Below, piece by piece: positions 34,075 through 42,886 of a DNA stretch of 64,000 nt (its first letter is position 1; every line of letters begins with the position of its first letter). A program made the position numbers and the translations under genes. A model generated the notes under the pieces. The model was not told the origin of the DNA, ran no database searches, and saw only the letters and a program-made list of their open reading frames with translations. The stretch comes from Trichopria drosophilae (Eukaryota > Arthropoda > Insecta > Hymenoptera > Diapriidae), in the NCBI GenBank assembly GCA_030407085.1, contig CM059587.1, positions 76,373,001-76,437,000 on the forward strand. The letters are read 5' to 3'.

Positions 34075-34431
34075 ATGGCTCTGTTGTATAAGGCAGTTTT
34101 TGAAGAAAATCTGGAGGAGGTTAAAAGGTTGTTGCTGAACGGAGCCGACATCAACGGAAGAAAAGAGGATGGATCCACGGCTCTCCATGCGGCTATATTT
34201 AACTCAGGGAGTAGAATTCTTCAGCTGCTATTGGAGTGGTGTCCTGACATCAATGCAGCTGACGAGGATGGCAATACTCCGCTCCACTTGGCTGTGATTC
34301 TGCACAACAATGAAGCTGGACACCTTCTCCTCGAGAGTGGGTGTAACGTGGAGTTGAGGAATGGCAACGGTGAGGATCCATCCGACATCGCTAATAGAAT
34401 TTTGGGTGATCTCAAACAACGCGACCAGTAA
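34075..34431 (+). CDS. Small ankyrin-repeat protein, copy 1
   Basis: This intronless 118-aa ORF begins in a good context (AAACATGG). Three to four ankyrin repeats fill it: residues about 1-27 (EENLEEVKRLLLNGADING), 33-62 (DGSTALHAAIFNSGSRILQL), 66-97 (DGNTPLHLAVILHNNEAGHL) and a final DPSDIANRILGDLKQ helix pair. The TALHAA and TPLHLA helices are canonical. There is no signal peptide, membrane segment, F-box or catalytic domain, so it is presumably a cytosolic protein-binding adaptor. It is markedly richer in GC than its surroundings. Copy 2 (56019-56375) is identical at nucleotide level. Origin by transfer, capture by a transposon or retroposition is possible; the family cannot be named. Confidence 0.8.
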   Translation: MALLYKAVFEENLEEVKRLLLNGADINGRKEDGSTALHAAIFNSGSRILQLLLEWCPDINAADEDGNTPLHLAVILHNNEAGHLLLESGCNVELRNGNGEDPSDIANRILGDLKQRDQ

Positions 34432-35154
34432 CAACAATGCACGGCATTCTGAGGTATGGCGCCATCTCGCAAGACGACCTGCAGCTGTAGTGATACAAAA
34501 TTGTGTGAAAAGGACGATTCCTTCTGAGGAATAATAATTAAAAAAAATAACAAGGTTTTCAACAACTGAGCAAAGCAAAGCAACAATGAAAGAGTAAAGA
34601 AGACTCTAAATTTAATATTTTTAAACACGCCTACGTTCCGTATTTATCAAAACATATTTTTGAAAGATATGAAACATAGACAGTCCTCAGCCTGTATAAA
34701 GTGCGAAGGAAAATATTGAATGTATGTTGCATAAAAAAATCACACTGCGTAACAGAACAAGATAAAATTTCATTAAATGTTATATGCGGCTCAAGTTGGC
34801 GTCTTAAGCTGGCGGCCGGAGATAATTTTGATTTGTTCTAGTCTACTCATTAGGGTTAACTTATTATGAAGAAAAATTACAAAGATCGCCCGATTATTAT
34901 TAGCAAAGTATCATCAGATGCTTTTCTTGTATAGTCGTACTTTGATACAGTGAGTCGCCACAACTTTTGGTATTATCACCGGGAGGTCCTCGTAATTTTT
35001 CTAGATGATAAGTTAACCGTAAAGAACAATATCTAACATTGTTTAAAAACACAGCTGCAAACAATTTGGATTTCTTTTTTTCGTTGAATTGGACGTAGTA
35101 AGGCACTATTGGCAAATGTGCAACTATACCAGGTCAAGTGTTGTGACTGCTTTT
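34432..35154. other. Downstream of ankyrin ORF, no gene recognised
   Basis: Non-coding sequence. No clear AATAAA lies within 200 nt of the ankyrin stop. GC-rich words such as GCTGGCGGCCGG occur near 34808. Confidence 0.4.
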
Positions 35155-35510
35155 TGAAATAATTGTTTGTATAGTCGAATGAACTTATCTAAGTGATGTT
35201 CGATTACAATTGTAATAGTCTTTCTTGAGATGATCCCTTTTGGCAGCGCCCCTGGTGCAAGACTAGTCACGAGCTTTATTAAGAAGTTAAAAGAAAAAAA
35301 ATGGGCACTTGTATCGTCCAACTTCACCCCATACCCCGTAAAAATCTACACTTGTTCAAAGTTTCATGTTTGTAAAGTCGAATAATACTGAGATTACGAG
35401 ATGGGTGGATTTTTATCATGTCGGGAAAGGCTCTCATACAATTGTAATCGAACATCACTTGGGTAAGTTCTTTTGATTATACAATTGTATTTTGAGTTTT
35501 TCCTGAAATG
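35155..35510. repeat. Inverted repeat downstream of ankyrin ORF (unit 1)
   Basis: AAGTGATGTTCGATTACAAT within 35190-35215 is matched in reverse complement at about 35433-35455, with weaker pairing extending outwards (GTATAGTCGAATGAACTT against its partner near 35470). The arms of about 60 bp enclose about 220 bp, suggesting a MITE. The unit-2 copy is at about 57099-57454. Confidence 0.6.
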
Positions 35511-35699
35511 AGCACTTGTAGATGTTAAAAGATATTACAAACATGGCAGTATTTTTTAAATAGATATATATATATATGTATTAAGTAATATAATTATTCT
35601 TTAAATTGATTACTAAATGAACAGACATGATCAGTACATAATCAGATATTAACAATAACATTATTATTCACTATATTCCATTATTACTAATATTAAGAA

Positions 35700-36170
35700 T
35701 GGTTTTCGCAAATGTCATTTCTTGTTGAAAAGGTAAATTATAAAATTTTGCAAAAGTTTCGGAATTTTTACTCCATCCTGCTAAGTTTCTGATCTCTTCT
35801 ATATTTATTCCACTATTCGTCAGTACTTCCCTTCCCGTCGACTGATTGTTTTGCTTTGTTGCACTCTTATGTTGTTTTTTAAAAGATAAGAAAAGTTTCG
35901 TTTCATCTTCCCTTATTTATTCTGTCTTGTTTAAAGATTCTTTTAATGTAGTTGCAACACATGTCTTTATATATAAGAGGGAAGCTCTAAAACTGGAATC
36001 GTTTTATTAACATTATATGTTTTAATTTTACAAAAAATGATTATTTTAGAACCATTTTCATTAAAAGTGATACGAAATATATCTATCACCGAGAAGGACT
36101 GCATTCTGTGGGCAATTGTTATAGCTAGTAAACGAATTAATTTCAATGTTATTGATTTTAAATCTAAATT
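35700..36170 (-). pseudogene. DIRS-like tyrosine recombinase, 3' part (unit 1)
   Basis: The minus-strand translation resembles the catalytic C-terminus of DIRS tyrosine recombinases: KSITLKLIRLLAITIAHRMQ around 36080-36150 and, downstream, INIEEIRNLAGWSKNSETF with FYNLPF near 35720-35800 (the RxxxGWxxxxxFxxxY region). Frames are broken between these blocks. The N-terminal half is missing because the provirus and a deletion replace it at 36171. Confidence 0.75.
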
Positions 36171-36500
36171 TTCGCGGATCGTCTGACGTTTCCCATGCCT
36201 GGTCAGCAATCCTTCGCCCTGGGAACCTGCTAGCCTCGGCAGGTAACCGACGGCGAGGCTTATATTGCGCGAATTCAGCTCGGCAGGTTCCCAGCCGAAA
36301 AATGCTTACGCTTTGAAGTAAGAGTGTCGCGTTCGCGCCTTACTTTTTTCTCGGTCCCACGAATATATCGTTTGACCGGAACCTATCTTATAACACTATT
36401 GTCATACATAATTATTAAATACTAAAGTATATTTCGTAATAACTTATAATAGATGCTAATTAATATGGCTACGGCTGCCTACGACCAACCGGTCGTAACA
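36171..36500 (-). repeat. 3' LTR of the provirus, truncated to its first 330 bp
   Basis: This matches 46669-46998 with one difference seen. The remaining 329 bp of the LTR are missing and the sequence passes directly into DIRS at a shared TTCG (36171-36174). Unit 2 shows that 394 bp of the adjoining DIRS are missing here too. Confidence 0.88.
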
Positions 36501-36512
36501 CCTCCATCCCCC
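36501..36512 (-). promoter_or_regulatory. Polypurine tract
   Basis: GGGGGATGGAGG directly precedes the TGTTACG start of the 3' LTR, the expected position for plus-strand DNA priming. Confidence 0.75.
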
Positions 36513-36766
36513 GAAAAATCGGCGGTCCTCCGCCGTACTTACACACCCTAATCCTACTTGGCAGCCGGATGATTATTTAAGAGAACATAAATAACATTGT
36601 ATTGTAATCGTTTCGCGTCAACGGTAGGGGTGGTTGTATCTACTAATATACGAACGTGGGTTAGTATTCCCTATTATTCGCGTGGGTGCTGGCGTAAAAT
36701 GGTTAGTGTTTTACATACTCTTGAAGATTTTACATTTCCGCTTCTACTATTACCAAAATCTTAATT

Positions 36767-38691
36767 CTAAGGACGCATGACATCCAGGTCCACTCTCTGT
36801 TGTTCCGCACTCGCGCACTGTTCGGACGGGAAGTCTCCCGCCTCATTAACGTTTCCGATATTCACTTCAGTGTCTTGTACGTTGAATTTCACTTTACGCC
36901 CTCTGGTGCGTCTTGATGATGTAGCAATGACATGTTTGTTTCGTACTCCGAAGTTGAATCTGCGTCGACTGCACGTATAGATGAGGACTAGTGTCACGAT
37001 GATTATCAGGAATGTCAGCGATGAGCCACCGTATATTGTGGCGCTTTCCATCAGGCGAACTCGTTCGTTTATGCCTCTTGTTCGGCTTAGCTCGCGTGCC
37101 CGGTTTATAAGTTCACCGAACTTGATATTGCTATCCAGTGTTCCCGGTGCGATGCGAGGGTCCCTAAGTTTCGACTCCTCGCGGCGGATAATCTCTTTTA
37201 GTCCACCCATTTCTATTGTATCTTTTACAATTAGTTCCGTGATGTTTAGCATGACAGATCCATAATGTTCCAAGGTGAATATGGAGTGGATGGTCTGGGA
37301 TGGTGTCAGCGTTGTTTTAGTCGTTTGGGCCTTGCATCCTGGCGTGAGCCCAATTTCTCCTGTACCATTCAATGTTATGGTTTGTACGACTGTATTTCCG
37401 CATATTATTCTCATTGGTTCCGGCATTGCAGCTTAGTATAGCCACATATTTTCGGTACGTAATTTCATCCAAAAAGTTGCTCCCTGAATCATAATGCGGA
37501 CGTCGCAGTTATCAAAGTTACTGAATTTGATTTCAGTGATTAGTCTCACTTCACACTCGTTATTGTTGTCTGTCGTATGTATTGGTAAATCTCCCTTACA
37601 TACGTAGATTCCGTCTCCCTGTTTGCATCTTCGATAATTTTCCGATGTCAGACGTACGTATTGTTTCCGGTCATAGGATATGCCTGAGTATTGGGCCGAT
37701 GGTTTGATAAATGCTGATCGCGTTTCGTTTCCGATATTTTGTGGTACTGGGATCGGCTTGTGCTCATAAATGGTGAAATGTGTGTGTGACACCAATGGAA
37801 TATAGAGCAGGTATACTATGGATGAGTCCATGTATGCTATCTTTATTTGGGAAATTTCCAGGAGTGAGTCGAGTGTTAGCTTGGAAACTGTATAGGGAAA
37901 TCGCAATCTGCTGTAAGATGTACGATTTCTTTGATGTGATTCGTTAGGTTGCTCATTGACACAAATTCAGGGTGAATTTGGCCCGTCTTCGCAAAAAGTA
38001 TTGCGTTTGTGAGCTGGTCTGCTTCTAATGCGTAGCGATGTATTTCCGCTTCCAGCACTGCCATTATGTGTGCTAGTTTGTTATTTCGCCACTCCTGTTC
38101 GGTGAAGGATTCGATTTGCTGGCGTTGTGACTTGATCTCTTGAAGTGATATATTGACGGATTGCAACTCATGTCGGATGCCTGAAAATTCGACGGCGATA
38201 AATTTGGTTTGCTCACTCAGGAGCGTGGCCGTCTCGGAGAGTCTGTCGTTTGTCGCTCCCATTTGTTCCCGTAGCTGGTCCATCTCCTCATCTTCAGCAG
38301 TACCGAAAAGGATTTTTGAAATTTTCCCGACGGCACCAAACACGGCGCGTTTCCGTCGAGTTTCTATACCCGTTAGGATTTCTAAGGCGTTTATGTTTCT
38401 TCTTGAGATATCCTTCAGATGCATATAAGCTTGATGTATCCTTTTGTTTAATCCACATGGTTGCGCTGATGTACCACATTGGATTTCCAAAATCGTTAGC
38501 GTTTCCAGGAATCGCTCCTTTTTATCAAAGTATGCCCCTAGAGGCACTCTGGACACGAGGCGCCACTCCGTATGTGTCAACCTCATTGGCCCGATCTTCT
38601 CGGAGTACAATCCTGGGCTCTCCTGGATTCGGGTATGTTTGTACCTTACATCGATTTTCCTGTAACAAGCGTACGTGTGAGTGAAAATCAT
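36767..38691 (-). pseudogene. env: Provirus env, baculovirus-F-like fusion glycoprotein (broken)
   Basis: An F-type envelope fusion protein in the errantivirus style. The first open segment (37876-38691) has the GLYSEKIG/HTEW N-terminal region, a furin-type RRKR at residues 112-115, a hydrophobic fusion-peptide-like stretch right after it and a heptad-rich region at about 135-200. The second (37433-37906) and third (36767-37426) carry the cysteine-rich ectodomain and a transmembrane anchor (SLTFLIIIVTLVLIYTC) followed by a basic cytoplasmic tail. Breaks: a frame change near 37900 and an in-frame TAA at 37433-37435. No convincing signal peptide is seen at the N-terminus; a spliced leader exon may supply one. 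The protein is not expected to be made whole from this copy. Confidence 0.85.
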
Positions 38692-39534
38692 ACGCCATTA
38701 TTCTTTGGCCACGACTGATTCGTCGCTTCCATCTCCCCACACTTATTTAAAAATATAGTTTCATTTATAGTACTGCCTTGATAATCAACCTCCCTTCTCC
38801 TACATTACATTACGTTATATTTCATTGCATTACATTCCTCGTACACGCATTATTTAATATTTACTGGAAATGTGACTCTAATACTGTTTTTCGGACTTTT
38901 TTTAAGGTTGTATTTTATTTGTAAATTGATATGCATTCTGTACGACGAGGAAAATCTATAAAATGTACAAATACATTTAAACGTTAATTATTATTAATTA
39001 ATATTCTTTTTGATCTTGCCAAAGAAAATCCGAAGATTGGGAACGTGATAGTAAAAAAACATTTTTATGATCGCGATTTGTTCATTTTTCAGAACAGCTT
39101 TCACCTGTTGTATTTATTGAGAAAAAAAATGGGCCTAAAAATTTTCAAGCGACTGTATCTGACGTAATATTAAGTGAACCCTTAGAATCTTTCATTTGAT
39201 TCTTCGAAAAATGCAACCGTGAAAGCTGTATACAATTGTTTTCATGAAGAACGTAGATATTTTCAATTCAACTTATTTATGTCAAATAATATAGATAATA
39301 ATATGAAATTTGTGTAACAGTCTCTTAGTTTTAGTCGAAATCGAAACGTTATATCACATTATTTTCTTTTACTACCGTTTGTTTTCTTTACCCACTGCTT
39401 GCGCTGTTGCAAGCTATATAAAACATATGTGTTTTATTTTATGAAGAAAAGAAAAGCCATCAAATTATTTATGTTTATTCTTACTCTTATTATTTATGTT
39501 GTCTTTACTCATCGATCCCTTCAGACCGCCTTGA
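38692..39534 (-). other. Provirus pol-env spacer
   Basis: About 840 bp of AT-rich sequence between the integrase stop and env. No coding block recognised. It may hold a splice acceptor for a subgenomic env message. Confidence 0.5.
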
Positions 39535-41205
39535 CTATACTTCTATTTCTGACGCGCCGCTTTCTGGTTGTGACCCGATCTCCTCATTGATAATGAGAGG
39601 GTCATGACTTTTTCTTAGTTTGTCAATGTGGACAACCTTTGTTTTTGTCTCATCCAGTTGGATCTTGACATTTCTGGGCCCAACTATTTCAATTATTTCG
39701 TATGGCCCGACGAATGTGTCGTCGAATTTCCCGTGTCGCGGTTCTTTCTCCAACATGACACATTCGCCCACTCTGAAGTACTTGATGTTCTGTTTGCGGT
39801 CATAGTATGCTTTTGACCGATGTTTGGCCTGATTCAGGTTTAGTCCTGCTAAAGTTTGTAATTCGAGGATGTTCTTAAGATGTTCCTCTGCGTAATCCGG
39901 ATATGTCATTATTTTTTCCCTCGGTTCGACGCTAGAGGGTACTCGGGCTGGTTGTCCGAATACTAGTTCGTGTGGAGAGTATTTCGTGCCCTCGTGCGTG
40001 CTAGCGTTGTACGCCAGCATGGCGTACGGAATCCACTTGTCCCAGTCTTTGCGGTTTTTAACAAAACATCGAAGATATTCTATTAGGACACCATGGCTCC
40101 TCTCTATGCTCCCGTTTGATTGGGGATGATAGGCGGACGTATTGTATTTTGTTATATTCAATAGCTTGGCCAATTCTTTTATAGTGTCTGACATAAAGTT
40201 TTGGCCTTGGTCTGTTAGTATCCCTCGAGGTGCTCCGAATTTGCAAATGAATTCGGTGGCAAACGCTTTTGCTACCGATAGCGCTGTTCCATCGGGGAGA
40301 GGTATTGCCAATGAGAACTTTGTTAGCAGGTCCTGTATTGTGAGCACGAATTTATTTCCGTCTCGGAACATGGTAGTCGGACCAAATAGGTCCATGGCTA
40401 CCTTATCGAACGCTGTCGTTGGTGTGTCGGTAATCATCATTGGTAGTCGTGTTTTGTTTCTATTTACCTTTTTGTGCTGACACTCATAGCACCGATTTAT
40501 TACTTCCGTCACGTCGGTAAGCATGTTTTTCCAGTAGTAATCTCGAGATAGGCGGCGGTATGTTTTTTTTATACCCTTGTGGCCACCTATTGCAGAACAA
40601 TGGTGTTCTCTTATTAACAAATATCGTTCTATATCTCGAGGTACTGCTAGTGAATCTTTGAATATGGTAATGGATAATTTCACCTTGATATTTGTCCTAA
40701 TGTTCTCTGGAATACTCAGCCACTGTTGTTTTGCCATTATGTCGAGATCGTATCCCATGTGCAATATTTTTATACCGGTTTCTTTAATTATTCTATTTAG
40801 TTTCCTCAGACATGAATTTATGGTGCATTTCGATGCTCTCTCGCTGATAGTCGGTTTTACTATCAGGGCGAACATGAAATACCTCCCGGTCTTGGTTACT
40901 ACGACTTCGCCAATTGTAGGAGTGCCATCCTTTAATTTTTGTGATGTCATGAGTGATTTCTCTTGCAGGAGCCTTCCCACCTCACTGTCAAGAAGACAAT
41001 CAGCGGTTGTGAAAAATGCAACATGGCCCTTTTCACTTGTCAGATGTTTATTTGACATAGTAATGGCGGGTTCGCCAGATTCAAGGGAATCCGGTGTCTG
41101 TGTTTGGGGCTGGTGTTCGTCTGTTTCTTCGACAGTGTCAGTTGTTGAGCTTGGCAGAGGCTGATTTTCTGGCCTATTTTCAGTGTCATATTCGTTTTCT
41201 GACAT
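39535..41205 (-). CDS. pol: Provirus pol 3' segment: macro-like domain plus integrase
   Basis: 556 codons open. Residues 1-50 are an acidic, serine/threonine-rich linker. Residues about 53-185 resemble a macro domain of the TARG1/ALC1-like group: TTADCLLDSEVG near the nucleotide-binding start, GEVVV then GRYFMFALIVK (Lys117), and CLRKLNRIIKETGIKILHMG followed by YDLD (Asp155) where the family has its G-x-G-LD loop. That loop is degenerate. Residues about 195-530 are retroviral integrase: zinc-binding H202/H209/C239/C242, catalytic D272, D332 and E368 (D-x35-E), and a GPY/F module (FVGPYEIIEI) at 498-507. The domain order macro-integrase is unusual. The 5' end overlaps the OTU frame by 166 nt in the -1 frame. 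Confidence 0.85.
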   Translation of the reverse strand: MSENEYDTENRPENQPLPSSTTDTVEETDEHQPQTQTPDSLESGEPAITMSNKHLTSEKGHVAFFTTADCLLDSEVGRLLQEKSLMTSQKLKDGTPTIGEVVVTKTGRYFMFALIVKPTISERASKCTINSCLRKLNRIIKETGIKILHMGYDLDIMAKQQWLSIPENIRTNIKVKLSITIFKDSLAVPRDIERYLLIREHHCSAIGGHKGIKKTYRRLSRDYYWKNMLTDVTEVINRCYECQHKKVNRNKTRLPMMITDTPTTAFDKVAMDLFGPTTMFRDGNKFVLTIQDLLTKFSLAIPLPDGTALSVAKAFATEFICKFGAPRGILTDQGQNFMSDTIKELAKLLNITKYNTSAYHPQSNGSIERSHGVLIEYLRCFVKNRKDWDKWIPYAMLAYNASTHEGTKYSPHELVFGQPARVPSSVEPREKIMTYPDYAEEHLKNILELQTLAGLNLNQAKHRSKAYYDRKQNIKYFRVGECVMLEKEPRHGKFDDTFVGPYEIIEIVGPRNVKIQLDETKTKVVHIDKLRKSHDPLIINEEIGSQPESGASEIEV

Positions 41206-42884
41206 ATTAGTATCATTATTATTATCTTTTCTCTTTTTGTCGGATCGGGTGAATCGTCTCCCGGATCGGAGGGTCCCCCTCCCGGATCAAGTGATCCGTT
41301 TCCTGGATCGCAGGGTCCGCCTCCCGGATCGGGTGATCCGTTTCCTGGATCGGAGTGTCCGCCTCCCGGATCGGATGAAAACCTTTCTTCTGATGGTTCT
41401 TCGCTCACTAATTTCAGAAATGGCGTGTAATGTTCATTTTCAAAGTGTAGATGGTGCCAATTCGTTGTGTTGGATACTTTAAAATGAAAGTATCTCGTTT
41501 TGATGGGATCATCATTATAATGTACGCAGATATTTATGCCGAAGTGCATGGCGAATAATCGAATGTGGTTGTCATCACCATATTCGTTGAATGATAGAAG
41601 TATCTTTTGTGTGTTTTTCGGTTCTGCGCAATCGTTCAATTTTCCGAATTCTAATAGAGTTTTTCGTAATTCCACCGGAGTCATATTGAGGTGATGTAAT
41701 TTGATGAGTGAGTCGAATAGACAATTTCCATCCATTGCGACATCTTCATTTCGTGTTAGTATCGCGTAGGGTTCAGCGCAATATTCGTTTATTATGTAAT
41801 TATACAGCGGAGAATTTTTATGTTTGTTTGTGCCGAGTGACATTTCATTGTCACCATGCGCGTCTCTGCACTTTTTATTTGGCGAGGAGGGGGAAGCAGT
41901 GTGCTCAGTTCGTTCCGAACTCTCAGAGCTATCGTTATGTGATTCATTCATTGTAATATTCCCATTCTCCTCGACAACCGGAGAGGAGGTAACTCGGACC
42001 TCAGTGCCCCTCGGTCGTCCTCTTGATGCACTTGCATCCGTTGAAGGCAATTCTCTCTCGCTGCTTGTGCCGTATGTGGCTGCTGTAGCGCTGTCTTTTC
42101 CACCTATGCATTTACTCTCTCTCTCCCCGCGCCGCGGAGAGATGATCGTACCTCTTTTAATATGGCTCGGGCGACGAGCCGGTGTCTTTGCAGCATCTTC
42201 TGAAATTGGTTTCTCGCGCTCTTTGCGCCTTTCCTCCGGTTTTCGTAATTTCTTCTTTCGACGTTTCTTTAAATTATTCTCAGTTTCGGAGCTTTCACTG
42301 TCACCTTCGTTATCATCTAATCGTTGTACCTTAATGTCCATTCGATATTTCCAAGGTCTATTTACTTTTTCTCTTTCAATGCGCACGGAGGAGGGTTCCA
42401 CTGCTGTCGATTGTTGCGGGGAGACTGTATGTTTTTCTCTCGCTGTCATCCCCTGGTCGTCCTCTTTGACACTTTCGTATTTTTCCGAGACAATATATTC
42501 GGTCGGCCAATGGCCCATTCGGTCTTCCCATCTGACCCTATAATCCGCATCCCGATTCGCCACAAAATTTGTAATGTCTGAAATGATATTTTGGGAAACG
42601 TCGGAACCTTCCATTAGAGAATCGGTATCCATTATTAACGTTGGGGCCAAGTGCGGCTCCTCTGCCCGTATTGGCGTGGGTGGGTTTTGTATATTATTCT
42701 CCGCGACATTTTGCGGGTCATGTCGATTCTCGTGCGAATTCGACGGGTTATGTGGCGTAAATCGCCTGGCTGATCGCGTCTTCCCGGCATCTGTAAGTTT
42801 CATCGGGGTTTTCTGCGCGTCAGCTTCAATTATTTCCCAACTCCAGTATTTACTTACCGAGGAACCCTTTGGTTTCCTTGGCAA
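41040..42884 (-). CDS. pol: Provirus pol middle segment with OTU-like cysteine protease
   Basis: About 614 codons open, counted from a non-ATG start because it continues from upstream pol. Residues 1-365 are a charged, low-complexity linker with a strongly basic patch (LKKRRKKKLRKPEERRKERE, about 205-224). Residues about 366-492 are OTU-like: DGNCLF with the nucleophile Cys388 preceded by Asp385, a central LFAMHFGINICVHYND, and the closing NEHY with His485. Length (about 125 aa) and motif order suit OTU deubiquitinases. A DPGGG/DPGNGS tandem repeat follows (505-548). The open C-terminal 60 codons overlap the macro-integrase frame and look like out-of-frame translation. In cells such domains cut ubiquitin chains; here the substrate is unknown. 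Confidence 0.85.
   Translation of the reverse strand: MPRKPKGSSVSKYWSWEIIEADAQKTPMKLTDAGKTRSARRFTPHNPSNSHENRHDPQNVAENNIQNPPTPIRAEEPHLAPTLIMDTDSLMEGSDVSQNIISDITNFVANRDADYRVRWEDRMGHWPTEYIVSEKYESVKEDDQGMTAREKHTVSPQQSTAVEPSSVRIEREKVNRPWKYRMDIKVQRLDDNEGDSESSETENNLKKRRKKKLRKPEERRKEREKPISEDAAKTPARRPSHIKRGTIISPRRGERESKCIGGKDSATAATYGTSSERELPSTDASASRGRPRGTEVRVTSSPVVEENGNITMNESHNDSSESSERTEHTASPSSPNKKCRDAHGDNEMSLGTNKHKNSPLYNYIINEYCAEPYAILTRNEDVAMDGNCLFDSLIKLHHLNMTPVELRKTLLEFGKLNDCAEPKNTQKILLSFNEYGDDNHIRLFAMHFGINICVHYNDDPIKTRYFHFKVSNTTNWHHLHFENEHYTPFLKLVSEEPSEERFSSDPGGGHSDPGNGSPDPGGGPCDPGNGSLDPGGGPSDPGDDSPDPTKREKIIIMILICQKTNMTLKIGQKISLCQAQQLTLSKKQTNTSPKHRHRIPLNLANPPLLCQINI
41241..41372 (-). repeat. GC-rich tandem repeat coding DPGGG-SDPGNGS
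   Basis: Four and a half 15-bp units, alternating two types so that the true period is 30 bp (GGATCGGGTGATCCG on the plus strand), encode a flexible Gly/Pro/Asp spacer between the OTU and macro domains. It ends at the A-run where the reading frame changes. Confidence 0.7.
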
Positions 42885-42886
42885 TT

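Noticed and set aside
34075..34431. Polydnavirus or Wolbachia origin of the ankyrin gene
   Set aside because: Only the generic repeat fold is visible; no viral or bacterial context supports it without a search.
34221..34628. Long minus-strand open frames over the ankyrin gene
   Set aside because: Antisense shadows; the plus-strand frame has clear ankyrin repeats.
36171..36500. 330-bp full-length LTR
   Set aside because: The 5' side shows a 659-bp LTR with TGTTACG/CGTAACA ends followed by a PBS-like motif; the 3' copy is a truncation.
41824..42543. 239-codon plus-strand frame across the provirus linker
   Set aside because: Complement of low-complexity charged coding sequence; no domain on this strand.
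42513..42600. Possible chromodomain in the pol linker (around YRVRWEDRMGHWP)
   Set aside because: Only a few residues resemble a chromodomain and the aromatic cage is not evident.
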